Assembly: GCA_013399855.1 (NCBI GenBank)
Contig: VXAY01000169.1
Location: forward strand, 124,001 to 188,000
DNA length: 64,000 bases
Reading direction: 5' to 3'
Source: Oxyruncus cristatus
Lineage: Eukaryota; Chordata; Aves; Passeriformes; Cotingidae
The position numbers were made by a program, and so were the translations under genes. Below, piece after piece: positions 13,101 to 25,371 of this stretch. Under the pieces are notes generated by a model, which did no database searches, was not told the origin of the DNA, and saw only the letters and a list, made by a program, of their open reading frames with translations. Position 1 is the stretch's first letter; the number at the start of each line of letters is the position of its first letter.

Positions 13101-13633
13101 CCGGCAGGGCTGGGAGAGCGCTGAGATCTGCCCATCCCGGCGGGATCGCCCTTGGGAGGCAGGCAGCCTCTCAAAGTCACCGCTCCTGCGCCGCCGGGGC
13201 CGAGAACCGCGGGTGGTGCTGAAGCACCGCCGGGGCTGCGGGGGGTGCGCGGGGCCGGGCACCGCACCGCGCGTGTGCCCCGACCTCGGTCCCCCGCCGA
13301 AGGGTTACCGCCGGCGACCCATTAATTAAATAATTAATTAACCGGACACCCGAGGGGTGCCGAGAGCCGGAGCCGCCGCGACGGACACAGGCGCTGCCTT
13401 TTCCCCGTCCCTGCGGGGGCAGGACCGCCCCGCACCGCCGCGGCACCGGGAGGGACCGGGGAAACACGGGGGGCACCCGGGAGACACGGGGGACCAGCAG
13501 CGGTCCCTACACACCACCCCAGGGCAGGGGACCCCCGGCCGGGGTAGGAGCGCCCCGCACCGCCGCGCCACCGGGGAGCCGCGGGGAGAGCCGGGGCTGG
13601 TCCCCGCACGCCTCGCCGGGAGCGGGGCCGTAC

Positions 13634-13702
13634 CTCATACTGGATGTACTGCTTCCGCCACTCGGGGGTGATGTGCGCCGCGAGGTGCTCGGCGAACTTC
13701 AT
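13634..13702 (-). CDS. XPR1: XPR1 coding exon 1 (SPX domain N-terminus)
   Basis: The exon encodes residues 1-23 of XPR1, beginning [15 protein letters not shown] and ending QYIQYE. This opening is nearly invariant in vertebrate XPR1; I recall one difference from the human protein, Ala for Ser at position 8. It forms the first helices of the SPX domain, the cytosolic sensor of inositol pyrophosphates. Tyr22 is one of the residues the SPX family uses in its ligand-binding surface. The start codon (complement of 13700-13702) has A at -3 and follows a GGC-rich 5' UTR. The exon ends at a GAG codon directly followed by the donor gtacgg, giving a phase-0 junction that matches the acceptor of exon 2. 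The longer open frame around it is only UTR, gap and polypyrimidine sequence. Confidence 0.95.
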
Positions 13703-13788
13703 CCTGCCGCCGCCGCCGCCGGCGGGCCGGGGCCGCGCTCGCTCCGCGCCCGCAGAGCCGCCTCGGCGGCGCCTGGCTGCGAACGGGC

Positions 13789-13941
13789 NNNNNNNNNNNN
13801 NNNNNNNNNNNNNNNNNNNNNNNNNNNNNNNNNNNNNNNNNNNNNNNNNNNNNNNNNNNNNNNNNNNNNNNNNNNNNNNNNNNNNNNNNNNNNNNNNNNN
13901 NNNNNNNNNNNNNNNNNNNNNNNNNNNNNNNNNNNNNNNNN
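13789..13941. other. Assembly gap (153 N)
   Basis: A run of 153 undetermined bases inside the XPR1 CpG island, about 90 bases upstream of the start codon. True length is unknown. Any reading frame crossing it is artificial. Confidence 0.99.
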
Positions 13942-14235
13942 ACGCCCCCTCCGCCGGCTCCGCGCGGCACCGCGGCCACCGCCGCCCCCGGGGGGCGGGG
14001 CCTCCGCGCTGACCACGCCCCTCATCCGTTCGGCCACGCCCCTCTCTGGAGGGGGGCGGTTCCCGCTCTCGCCGCCCGCGGGCGCCCCCCAGCGGTTGGC
14101 GCGCTCCGAGCGGGGTTTTGGGGAGGGATTTTGGGGCGCGGAGGTGACACCCGAGAGAGACCCTCGGGATCGCGGGGACGGCCCCGCCGTGGCCGTGGCG
14201 GCTCTGGAGCAGAGCCAGGGAGAAGATCGGGTTCT

Positions 14236-14815
14236 TTGGAGACCGATGGGATGGGATGGGGATGAGAATGGGAATGAAATAGGATGGGAAGGGGATAGAA
14301 AAGGAAATGGGAGGGGATAGGGATGGGAGGAGATGGAGATGGGATAGGGTGGAGAAGGCAACTGGATGTGATGAGACAGGAATATGATGGGATGGGGGTA
14401 AGATGGGATGAGAACTGAATGGGATGAGGATGGGAATTGTATGGGAAAAGGATGGAGATGGGAAGGGGATGGGGTGAGAGGGGAATGGGGTGGGATGGGA
14501 TGGAGATGTAGATGAGATGGAGATGAGGTGAAATGGGAATGGCTGGGAAAAGGAGAAGTATGACAGGGAGAGTGGTGTCCATGGGGGAAAAGAGATGAGG
14601 GGATGGGGAGGGACCAGAAGGGGAAAGCCAGCGAGCAGGGATAGAGATGGGGAAAGAGTAGGAGAAAATGCAAGAAAGATGAGTAAGAATTGAGGGAGGA
14701 GGGAAGTTGGGATGACAGGCCACAAAAGGCTGAGAGAAAAGGGAAAGAAAGATAAGACAGTGCAAAGAAAAAGGAGGAAGGGAAAAGAAAGGGGAGGAAA
14801 AAAAGGAAAATTCTC
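14236..14815. repeat. Polypurine tract with degenerate GGGAT/GGAGAT repeats
   Basis: The plus strand is almost all G, A and T, with few C, through about 580 bases. From 14245 to about 14560 it consists of short degenerate units such as GATGGGATGGGGAT and GATGGAGATG. From about 14560 to 14815 it becomes GA-rich (GGAAAG, GAGGAGGG). The complementary strand is pyrimidine-rich and therefore nearly stop-free, which produces minus-strand frames of 300-500 apparent codons rich in Ser, Pro, Phe and His. These are low-complexity artefacts. No protein gene is supported. Confidence 0.85.
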
Positions 14816-16275
14816 CAAAGGTTGCATGATCTCCACAGCCTTTGCCAGGCAGAACAGGGCTGGGTGAGGGGAAGCAGGAAACCCAGGGCAGCTCTTGGAG
14901 CAAACCTACCCACATGGGGGCACAGCTGCCCTGGAATACAGACACCCCTGGGGGATGGTGGGTTCAGTACCCGCTGTGTTATGTAGTGAGAGACCAAACT
15001 GGAGTAACTCAGAGTGGAGCTGCTGCTCAGCAGCGGAATCCTCAGGATTCTCAGCGGCCCAAATCCTGTCCCTCCCCAGTTCCCAGATTTTGTAAACTTG
15101 CTGCATTTGGGATTGATTTTGGTTTCCTTCAAGCCTCCCAAACTTTGGCACAACTTCAGGTGGCAGTTTTCGGCTTTTTCTCATCCTCACAGGGCCAATC
15201 CCATCCCGGCTGTGTCCCGTGGGCACCACAACATCCCTCCCTGCCACCGTAGCAGCTGCTGGAGCATCGCTCCCATTGATAGCGACAGAGCTCGTTTGCT
15301 GAGGAGATTTATGGGGGTCCTGTCACAGGCCCGGGACCTGTGATTTGCGAGGGCTGAGATTCCCCCGGCAGCGACGGCGGCGACAGCGGCGCTCGCTGAT
15401 ACCATCTCTTAATTATGTTTGCAGCAAAGCCTTTAACGAGCAGAGCATTAGTGCCCTTCATCCGAAACTCCACACTCAGCAGCCCGCCCGGCGCTGAGCT
15501 CGGCACGAGCCAGCCGGGATGTCACAGCTTGACTTACATTTCGCAGGTCACCAGCTTTTGAATGCATCACCTTGTCAGGCGTGTGCCCGGTAACATCGCC
15601 CGGGGGCTGAGCCTGCCCCCGCCACCGTCCGAGGCACCGGCTCCAACGGGAGCCGGGACTCCGCGGACCCGACCCTTTGAACGCCGTGGGGCTTCCAGAG
15701 ATGATAACGTGCAGCGTGGGGGAGGGAAAGGGATTAAGAAAGAAGCATTCTCTTTATTGTTCGCTGGATGCCTTGCCTGAAATATGTCCCGAGACGTGTA
15801 ACAAGCGAATATCTTCTAATATGACAGCTTGCGAATTCCGTGACGGAAAATAAACATCCCCCTTTCCCTTTATTTATCTTATACTAATAAATGTTATTTA
15901 TTGATATTAAAAAAAAAAAATCCAGACAATAGCAGGGGAGGCAGATCAGAGGCTGGGCTCTTTCTTGCTCGCCGTTTCCCTGTAGTAACAGCTCCATTTA
16001 AATATCTGATTGGCAAATCCCTGCCTCCCGTTACCAGACACCCTTTGGGACCACACTTAGCATCATAGTATTTCACTGCTCTGCTGGGATTCTGGGCTTT
16101 CCGACTCCTTCAAAGGTTTCAAAACTCTCAGCTCTGCACTTCCAGGCTTGGGGGAGGAAGGCAGGAAGGAAGAGAGCGCAGGAAAAGGCCACCACTGCCA
16201 GACTCTGCTGCCTTCTGCCCGTGGCAGGGTGGAGGGCAGGCAGGGAGGACGCAGGCAATGCCAAGGAGGGATGGT

Positions 16276-16381
16276 GATCCCAGTCCCAGTGCCTCAAGTC
16301 TGGATGCTGGTCCTCCGTGCCTTGAGTCTGGATCCCAGTCCCCAAACCTCAGGTCTGGATCCCACTCCCCATACCTCATTT
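16276..16381. repeat. 27/28-bp minisatellite, four units
   Basis: Units start at 16276, 16303, 16331 and 16358, each opening GAT(C/G)C and carrying a 'cc...cctca(a/g)gtctg' end. The first three spacings are 27, 28 and 27 bases. It is a short, diverged tandem array in otherwise unique intergenic DNA. Confidence 0.85.
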
Positions 16382-19300
16382 GCACCAGGCTTCCACGTTT
16401 TCCTGGTCTCTCTCTTTTCCAGGAAAGAGTTTGCATTGTGATTTCTCCCTCTGTGCTGTTGTGGTTAGGAAAAAAAAAAAATCATAGAAGCAATGTTATT
16501 TGCATTTTTAAAGCAAGCAAGGAGAAGCCGGAGTGGGCTTTCTGCCAGTGCAGTCTGGCACTTGCTTTGTTGGGAGTGTATAGAATAATTTATAAATAGC
16601 ATGGTGGGTTTTTTTTAAAATGTATAATTATACTTTTAAACCTCCCGCATCGCTGGGGAAAAGGAGTCTTCAAAAACAGCTTTAGAAAAAGAGCCTCGCG
16701 GAGGAAAAAAAATTTCTTTGCTGGCATTCATAAAATCACAAAGAGGAGCGTTTTCCATAGCAGGAGACAATGCAGGATGCCCGTGGACAACCATTCCCAC
16801 ACCTCTCCTCCCACCTCCTCCTCAGGCAGCTGGATTGTAAGAAGCCTGGATATTTATGGGCATCATGGGAGGAGATGCTTTAGCAGCATGACCCTCCCTG
16901 GCCCCATGAGCAGAGCAGGACGTGCTGAGCCCGGACCATGGGGTGGGTCAACATAAGGGGGATCAGGGAAGATAAATTCATCTCCTCTCCATTGAAACCA
17001 GAAGAAATTATGCCCAAGCCCGGGGGTTTGTGAGTAGCAGTGCACCCCGACCTCAGTGCAGAGGCAGCAGGGGCATCGTGTGAGGCAACAGTAGCTTTCT
17101 GGGTCCTTCACTGCCCTGCCCTGCCCATGTGGTGATTCCTGCTCCAGAGGGAAGACCAGGGGCTTCACTGCCACTGCTTGGAAAGAAAGGTATGGAATAA
17201 ATACAGAAGCAAAAGCAGGTCGGGGAGAGCTTGATGTGGAATGAAGAGGGGAATGTAGTAAATCACACTAAGAGATGCTGTCCCAACTTCCAGGATCAAT
17301 AGAGCATCAGCCCTGGGCTTCAAACACTCTCGGCATCCTCTGGCCAGCCCCAAACCCTCCCATTATGGGCTCCATCGATAGTGGTCTTGAGAAATGCGGT
17401 CAATATATCAGATTTCCCAGAGACAGCGGTGCAAAAATGCACAAATCCTCTGGCAGCCTGGGCTGGAGCTATTGATTTCTCACACATTTTCCCTCCCCGC
17501 CGGTACTGACGGAAGATGAGGGTGTGATGATGAGCATCAGGAGCTGGGGGGGGGGTCCCAGACCCCAGGGCAGAGCCAGTGCACAAGGTCAGAGCGGCAG
17601 TGGAACAGCCCAGTTCCCTGGGAGCTGTCAGGGTGTTTATACAGCCAGCAGAGCTGCCTGCAGCAGGGGTTTTTCAAGCCAGGAGGAGCAGTGGTTTCCA
17701 GGACATAATAATGCACTGGTCTGAATGGGTCTGATTCCAGCGGCAGGGATGTTTGTATCAATCCATCCCTCTCCCAGACATTGTCCCAACAGCCATCCCC
17801 TCCCACAGCTCTTCAAAGCAGGGTAAGAGGATGCTTTTGTCCCACCTCAGGATGAGATCTGCCAGGAGGGGCTGCCTTGGTTGCAGCAGCTTTACCCACC
17901 AGCCGAATTTGATCTGTTGGGACTTGAGCCCATCACAGAGGTGGATTTAGGACTCAAGATTCCAAACAGCCATCCACAGGGATGGGGCAGCCCTGGCCCC
18001 CACCGACAGCTCGTGGGAATGTGGGTTTGTGGGGGATAACCATGCCCTGCCAGTCTTAACACATCTCCCCTGCACGCCCCAGGGCAGGTTTCCCCCCTCT
18101 CTTTGCTCATCCAGCGTCCACGTGCCTGATGTTAAAAATCCCAGTGTCAGGCAACAACGTAGCCGTGACTGCAAGCCCGTGTGTAGAGGTTTGATTGCTA
18201 CTGAAACGCTTAGGGATGCAGAAACATGGAGCAAAAAGCACTTCCCCTTTGCCAGGAGCCTGTTCCGTGGTGGGAGCAGGGCTGCCCCCGTGCAGGGGTG
18301 ACCTTTCCCGGGATGACTCACGACCGACGTCTGCACGGCCACGAGCAGGCAGCAGCTCCTCACGGCTCACACATGTCCCCTCCGCTTTGCTGGAGACCAC
18401 AGCGTCGTCCCGCCTGGAAACCCAGCCGGGGAATACAAAATAACCCATCTGCCCAGATGGCTTAAGGCAAGATGTCCCTGCCAAGTGGCTTCAGGGGTGC
18501 AGGACCACGGAGGGATGAGCCTCAGGGAGCTGTGCCAGTGGTGGCAGTGCCGGGGACTCGCTGCGCTGCCTTGAACAGGGAGCAGATGGGGGGTTTCGCG
18601 CCCTTCGCTGGCATGTAAGTGATTGCTCCTGGACGGTTTCCAATCCATATATATGTGTCTGCTTTAATTTATGCACGCTCGCTTTGTGTGAGGAGACAGC
18701 AGCTGACCAGTGGTTGAGAAAACTGAACACCCTGAAAAGGTCTAAAATTAGAGAAGAAAAAAGAGCTGCTTCCTCTGAGCCTTGGAGCTGCCTGGGTTGC
18801 TTCCAGGAGTGCCAGGGAGGAGCCTCCAACCTCCCTGATCCAGTCCCAAGGCTGCTCCACTGCTCTATCCCCCTGGAAGCTGAAGGGAGTCTGTCCCCAG
18901 AGCACCTCACCATGTCCATAGCATTGCCCCACAGTGCCCTGGGCAGGATGGACCATTATCCCTTCAGGATGTTTTCCAGGGGACAGGGGCTGGTAAAGTG
19001 CCAGGTGGCCTTGGGACCATTCCCGTCCTGTTTACCCCAACCTCACTTGCCTTGTTAAACACACCACCCTGGCTGCTGGCCCCTTCACGAGGGGATTCAC
19101 CACACGAGGGGGGTGGAGGAAGGGGATCAGCACCCATCAAACAGCAGCAAGGGAGGTGAGCTGGGGCAAGAAACAGCGTCCATGGAGCTGCTGCTGCCAG
19201 TTCACACAGCCAGTGCCACTGTCACAGTGGAGCCACGGCAGGTTGTGTCAGAAACACAGGATATCAGCACGTCTTGGTGCATCTCTGCCTCAGGCACCCA

Positions 19301-19770
19301 GCTGCCACGAGCACGATAAAGGCTGGGGGAACCCCCTTTTCTGTGCCATCCCCTCGGTGCAGATGGACAATGGCTGGGGTTGTGCCTTGGTGCTGGTGCA
19401 AAGATGCTTCGCGTTTGGCAAACGGTCCTGCTGGGAAGAGCAGCCCATCCCCACGTGTGACACCACGTGTAACCACACACACTGGAGGACGTGTCACTGC
19501 AATTCTCTGCACTCAACCTCTGCCCCTTACCCAGGGTGTCTGTAGTGGCAACAAAAAGCTGAGTGCCAGCAAGATTGAGGTGTGTGGTAACAGCTACGGC
19601 AGAGACCTCTACAGCTGGCTGGACTTCCTAGGAGTTTTTGGAAATCCTGACATAGCTTTGTGGGTTTTTTAACAACCTCTGAACCTTATCAAAGTGCACA
19701 AAAGGCCACAGGGCTTCCTATTTGCAAAGGCCACGTTAGGAGTTTGTAATCACTTGAGGGTAGATCTCTT

Positions 19771-20025
19771 CTCCCAGGTGACAAGTGGCAGGACTGGAGG
19801 AAACGGCCTCAAGTTGCACCAGAGGAGGTTTAGATTGGACATTAGGAAAAACTTCTTTCACAGAAAGGGTGATTAAGTGCTGGAACAGGCTGCCCTGGGC
19901 AGTGGTAGAATCAAGGTCCCTAAAAGAGTTCAAAAAATGTTGGGATATGGTGCCTGGGGACATGGTTTAGTGGTGAATACAGCAGTACTGGACTCGATGA
20001 TCTTAGAGGGCTTTTCCAACTTGAA
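19771..20025 (+). repeat. CR1 retroposon, 3' fragment (second 3' lineage)
   Basis: Starts at 'ttctcccaggtgacaagtgg', continues with 'ggcctcaagttgcaccagag', 'tgctggaacaggctgccctg', and ends 'gatcttagagggcttttcca'. This is the CR1 lineage whose 3' end reads GATCTTAGAGGTCTTTTCC rather than the octamer-ended copies at 1, 6705 and 10926. Confidence 0.9.
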
Positions 20026-21649
20026 TTGAGTTTATGGCAGCTGCTCCTGCCAAACCTGGCTTGACCCTGCCTGGCTTGAGCCTTCCATCGTGAGCATCCT
20101 TAGGGTGAACAAGCCCTGCTGATGTCCCCAGTGGGTTGCAGGGGACAGACCTTGTACACGGTGAGCCTGTTTGGTCATGTCCTGAGACAGCATTAGTTTA
20201 GGCTGTTCCTCCATGGAGAGTCTTGTTTGGCCTGGAGAAGGAATCAGGGCTGAGTTTGAACCACACATGTTTCTGGTCTCTGACAGCAGCCAGGGACCAG
20301 ACACAGCCTGGCTTTGTCCTCAGTGTAGAAATTAGTCCTGGTGCTGCAAACCTCACATATGTGGAACCCCCACAGCATTTCTTGGTGTCACTGAGCAATG
20401 CCAGCAGATTTGGCAAGGGTCACCCTCACAGCCTGAGACCCACATCCCTGCAGGTCCTCTCTGGCTCCAGACATCATTGAGATTTTATATGGCTGGCAGG
20501 AATTACTTTGAAACCCTTCTCTTGCTAAAAGGGACCACTGAACGGGCAGGGGCTCTGACACCAGGGCAATGTTGGAGGGGTATCCCCTTCCTCTGAACCA
20601 CCCCAGCCTGACCCCTCGGGACACACTGACCTGCAGCCCAAGCCCTGCCTGCTCTATTTTATAGCCGAAACAAGCCATAAATCTCCCTCCACAGAGCTGG
20701 AAGGTGCAATTGCTTTTCTGTGGTGCAGGTTTTTCCTTGTAGCATCACGTGAGGGAAATCTGTAAGTAAAAGTCAGGCTGGAGCCATTTATAACGGCAGC
20801 GAAGTGATTGTTACTGCTGACAGCTGCAATTACAGGCACTCCCTTCCACCGCTCCGCGCCGGGGGAGAGCGGAGCCGGCACCCGAAGCAGCTTTTCCAGA
20901 GCTGCATCCCTGCTCCTGTGGGCCTTGTCACCCACAGGCAGTGCTCAGGGAGGAATGTAGGACAGGGAGTAACCCCCAGTAAGGAGGGTTTGGAGAGGGA
21001 TGCAGGATGGCCCCTAGTAAGGAGAGCTGGTGTTCATCTCCGTGGGCAGGACAGGGGTTTAACCAGGGGCTGGTCCAACTGCTCACTAAGGAGAAACGTT
21101 GCTGGTGGCCCCAGATAACCCCAAGGTGAGGGCAGCATCCCAGCAGGATCATTGCCAGGCACCTTTTTCCAACACCATGGTCTAGATCTCCTGCCTGTGA
21201 CATGCTTGATGTGAGCAAGGCAGGTCAGCACTGGGGTGCCATCAGTTGCAGCAGCCAGGGATCTGCCCGGGGATTTGGAAGCAGGATACCAGCGACATGC
21301 AGAGAACCTTCCCCAGGGGAGATGAAGAGGAACATGAGAGATCTGCGGTCTTGCAGTGACAGGGCAGTGACAAACAGAGCCATTACTGGATGTGAGGTGA
21401 AAGGAGGCTGGGGAGTGTGGAGGTGGCAGCCCTGCAGCAGCCCAACCTCAGCCGGGCTTTCCTGCTTAATGCCTCAGCTCTGTTTTCTCTACACAGTTTC
21501 AGGGGAACTGAATAATCCAAAACCAAGCTAAATTTCATCATTAACTTAGGTGAAAAAACACGCCCATAAGAAGTGACCTTTTCTTTTGCTGTTTTCAATT
21601 AATAACACCATGGGGTTTGTGTCGAAACTAAGGGCTCTGCTGTGGTTGT

Positions 21650-21905
21650 TGCGTGGTGACTACACCACTTCCCTGGCCAGTCTGTTCCAGGGCTTGAAAA
21701 CCCTTTCCATGAAGAAATTTTTCCCAATAGCTAATCTAAAATTCTCCTGGTGCAAGCTGAGGCCATTTCCTCTTATCCTGTCACTTATTACCTGGGAGGA
21801 GAGACTGACACCCATCTCACTACAACCTCCTTTCAGGGAGTAGTAGAGAGTGATAAGGTCTCCCCTGAGCCTCCTTTTCTGCAGGCTAAACAGCCAGACT
21901 TTCCT
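21650..21905 (-). repeat. CR1 retroposon fragment, minus orientation
   Basis: Read on the minus strand it contains 'cctgcagaaaaggaggctca', the 'ctccctgaaaggaggttgta' block, 'agaggaaatggcctcagctt', and 'cctggaacagactggccagg'. The 3'-most terminus is missing. It is one of only two clearly minus-oriented CR1 copies in the window. Confidence 0.88.
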
Positions 21906-24900
21906 GCTGAAAAAAAAAAGATGGGAAAGTGGATGGATGGAGCAGGAGGCTGAGAAAAATGAAACAAAAATGAGCTTTTTGTGTTTGTTGCTCACCAAGC
22001 AAAACACCCTAGGTTAACCAAACTGACATTTCTCCTCTACGTTTTAATTTAGGAAACAGAATACATGCAGCACTTCATCTGACTGCCCCAAAACAAAAAT
22101 ACTTAGTGCTGATATCTCCCTCTCCACTGAAAGATCCACTGTTTACACAGCTCTGGTTACAACCTTTGAACCGCTGGTCAGTCTCTGTGTTGCAACCACA
22201 CTGTTGCTGATGTCAGCCCAGCAAGGCTTCGGGCACGCCTGGGGAGCAGCACTCAGCACCTGCCAGAGGAGTTTTTTCCATCAGTACTTAAGAGGTTTAA
22301 TGATATGCCGGGAGAGGGGAGATTTATGCACTTCTGAGGGGGGTTGTGCATCTCTTTCCCGTCGAGGATACTGATTTGTATTCAGCACAGCACGGGAATT
22401 TATGGAAGGAGGGAATCGATGTTTTATTGATATCTAAAAAAACCTATATGATGGATGTGCTAATTACACATTTTTCTCCCAGACTCCCTTTATTATACAC
22501 AAACAAATGGCCCTGCTGCTATAACAAATGCAGGTAAAATGTGCAGCGGAGCCAAACTCTGTGGAGGTGATGCGTGCGAGGGAGACCTTGCTGGGGCCAG
22601 GGCAGAGACCTCAGTCCTTTGTTTAGCTTCTTCCCTGGCCAGTATTGAATTTTGGTTTCCTGTTGCCTGTGACTCCATTTCCATTTCATGGAAATCACGT
22701 CCCTTGTCAGGGACAGTGGGGCACGGCTCTCACAGCCACGCCGTGGGCTCCTGGCTGCTGTGGCAGTTATCGATTCCCAAAAATACTGAGCAGGACGTGC
22801 GTGTGCTGTGCCTTGCTAAGAGGGGGCACACGGGGTGAAAAACAAGCAGGGTGTTTTTATCTCTCTGCTAAAGCAGCGAGTGTGCAGAGGAGAGGGGCAG
22901 CGGTCAGTGGTCGTCTGCCCTTCTCTCTCTCCCACTGCAGGGGTGAAGGAGAGCCAAGTGCTGTGACATGTGTAGCAATACACGCAAAAAATCCATATTC
23001 CAGATAGAAATCACAGCTCAAGACAGGCAAACACTGCCCTGACCCTGCCTGATGAGCCTGAGCCCCATGCAAGCCCTCCTCCTGTGCTCCAGGCAGGGAA
23101 GGAGGGCGGCTCTGCTCAGTGCGGGGAGGGGCTGTGCTCTGGGGTCTGCTTTCTGCACGGGGCACGTGGGATTTGGGGAGCCACCAGAGCAGGGAAAGGA
23201 CGTCCCGGGTGCAGCACTCAGAGCAGATACAAGAGGTGGTAGCAGCACAGAAGAGGAGGTAGGATTAAACACGGAGCCCAAAGCGTCCCCTTGAAGCGCT
23301 GCCTGCTGGACAGTGGCAGCACAGCTTGGGTGTCCGCAGTGAGGGCTTTGTGATGTTAGGGGGCCAGGGGAAAAGCTGCACGGGGATGTTTGGCAAAGGC
23401 AAAGGCTCAGTCAGGAGTGAGTACCTCTCCGTCTCTCCCATGCCTTGGCACGAGGATGGTGGGAGGCACGATGAGAAGGAGGTTTCTCCCCATGGGATGA
23501 GGGTGCAAGGGGCAAATCTCCCAAGAAGTGATGAGTGAGAAGAAGAAAACAAGAGCAGTAGGAAGAGGACATATGCAATGAGTAGCCTGGAGGAGCTCAG
23601 GAGATGGAAGGGGATACTTATTAACTGGAGGAGCAGCTCTGCCTGCAGCAGAGGTGACATGTGCTGGGCCGAGATGTGATGGGGGCTGTGCCACAGGAAG
23701 GGAGTGTGCCAGGGGCTCCCCCTGCTCCCTGTGCCCCTCACCCTCAGGAGGCACACACATCCCCAGCTTGCTCCTCCTCGAAAGACAGGTGTCTCCCATA
23801 GTGAAAGGGAGACACAGCTACAAAAGAACCAGCTCTTAATTGCCTCTTTCTCCTTTTGTTGTGGAAAAAAAAAAAAAAAAAAGGTAATCACAGCTTAGCT
23901 CACAGAGATCCCTTCAGATGTTGCTTTCAGGCTGGCCAAGGTTTGGTGTGCACAGTGGCCTCAGCTCTCTGCACAGGGACAATGACAGGTCTCCAGGCTG
24001 ACCAGCAGGATGGATATGATAATTACGCAGGGATATTTTTTCCCTGCTTGGCACTGCTGGTCACAGCCTGTTATTGTGTCTCTGCAATCCCAGCATGGGA
24101 CCCAGAGCTGACTTGCACACGAAGCCCGTGCAAGGGCCCTGCATTATTTTCTTTAATGCTTGCTGCCTGTAATGCTTCTGGTTTTGTGTGCTCTGCAGCC
24201 CAGGGCTGGGAGAATGGGCTGAATTTGGCCCGGCTCATACTGGGATAACTGGGGCTCTCCCAGTTCACAGGGTATGGCTGGTGCACACAGAACAAGGGTA
24301 TCGGCACTGGTGTCCCCTAAACCCCCATCCTGCTCTCTCCCAGGCTGCTGGGGACCAGCAACTACATACACATCATCTCATAGAGCAGGTGCAGTGTGTC
24401 TGAGCCCAGCATCCCCATCCTTCAGTGTTTCCATGCCAGGCTCCTGAAACCTCCCCGCGGGCACCCTACATCAAACCTGCTCCCACGCCTGCCAAAACGA
24501 GGGGGTGGGAGGAAGGATCAGGCCCTCGGTGCTGTCGCTCTTTAAAAAGGAAAAAAAAAAAAAAAAAGGCAAGGAAAAAGTGAGAGAGAGCTGGTAGGAG
24601 CTCTAAGTGCTCTGGAGAAGAGATCCAGCAAGGCAGCGAGGCCTCTCTCACCATGGAGACGCGCCTGGAGAGCGCGCGGAGTCTGTGCGCTCCAGTTCAT
24701 TGCTGCAAGGACTTTCCCCAAGCTATTCAAAGGGGATTTCGCCCTGCCAGCCTGCCCGGCTGCCTGCTGAACGCCGGAGGGCTCGCACCGGGCGGTGCTT
24801 CTCCACGGTGAGCGGGGCCGGTCGGGGTGACACAACCAGCTGGACGGAGCCGAACGGCTTGTGGTGGGGAGCGGCGGGAGGAGGAGTTCGCTGTCAATAT

Positions 24901-25371
24901 TGCTGTCTGTGTATGAGGCTGGGTGCTAATCAGTCACAGATAGATAGATATGTTTTATTTGTAAGTGGCACAAGCCAAGTTGTTTTTCCTCCTCCCCAGT
25001 TCAAACCTGGGCTTCATTCCACCCTGCGCAGGCAAGGAGGCTCTGGAGGACACAGGCCCACTCGCAGGATACGCTTTCTCCCCTCAGCAGGCAGCCACAG
25101 GCAGAGCAAGAGCTTGCAGGCACATTCCTGGTTCCAGCACAGCCAAACTGATCTCCACTCTGGTGCTGAGCAGATATTGGGACCCCAGTGTCCCACTCAA
25201 GCTGGGATATAGGGGTCCCCTCTGGCTCTGTGCAGGCCTCTGGTGTAGCTACACTCCTGCAGTTGGATCCTAACTCTCTGCTTGAATGCACAGCCCAGAG
25301 ACAGGCACAGTGCCATGGCTTGGTGGCCCAGTGGGAGAGTGGTGGTGGCCCTGCATGCCCAGTGCTCCAGT

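Larger units (their letters stand above)
5924..13633 (-). other. XPR1: XPR1 intron 1
   Basis: A 7710-base intron from donor gtacgg (just below 13634) to acceptor cttgcag (just above 5923). It holds two plus-oriented CR1 fragments (6705-7152 and 10926-11202), antisense to XPR1. A 42-bp minisatellite lies at 12868-13100, at the edge of the CpG island. The remainder is ordinary AT-rich intronic DNA. The open frames at 7102-7503 and 9577-9951 on the minus strand show no recognisable domain and cross or border CR1 sequence. Confidence 0.8.
1..13788 (-). other. XPR1: XPR1 locus, 5' part (gene span, partial)
   Basis: This is the 5' part of the gene for the xenotropic and polytropic retrovirus receptor 1 protein. 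The protein is a multi-pass plasma-membrane phosphate exporter of about 696 residues in mammals, with an N-terminal SPX domain and a C-terminal EXS domain. Two coding exons are visible on the minus strand, joined by a canonical GT-AG intron of 7710 bases. The third exon, which should carry most of the SPX domain, was looked for between 1 and 5871 and not seen, so intron 2 probably runs off the left edge. The 5' UTR extends from 13703 into or towards the assembly gap at 13789. The transcription start cannot be fixed. Confidence 0.93.
13090..14120 (-). promoter_or_regulatory. XPR1: XPR1 CpG island and promoter region
   Basis: A dense GC and CpG block spans XPR1 exon 1 and the sequence upstream of it, interrupted by an assembly gap. 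Upstream of the start, on the far side of the gap, are a GC box (GGGGGCGGGG at 13991-14000) and two CCACGCCCC boxes (14013-14021 and 14034-14042) of the Sp1/KLF type. No TATA box is evident. This fits a broad housekeeping promoter firing leftward. The exact start site cannot be given, partly because the gap covers the likely initiation zone. Confidence 0.8.

Noticed and set aside
12768..13329. Repetitive proteins on both strands
   Set aside because: The repeats are the translation of a 42-bp minisatellite; simultaneous opening on both strands follows from the repeat length.
13334..14836. Minus-strand frame of 500 codons (and related 484- and 307-codon frames)
   Set aside because: It runs through XPR1 exon 1, its 5' UTR, the 153-N gap and a polypyrimidine repeat that cannot easily encode stops. 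The product is low complexity and only the 23 XPR1 residues are real.
23265..25212. Frames of about 200 codons in the intergenic region
   Set aside because: Low-complexity Ser/Leu/Pro-rich products next to poly-A/T runs, with no domain, Kozak start or matching exon structure.
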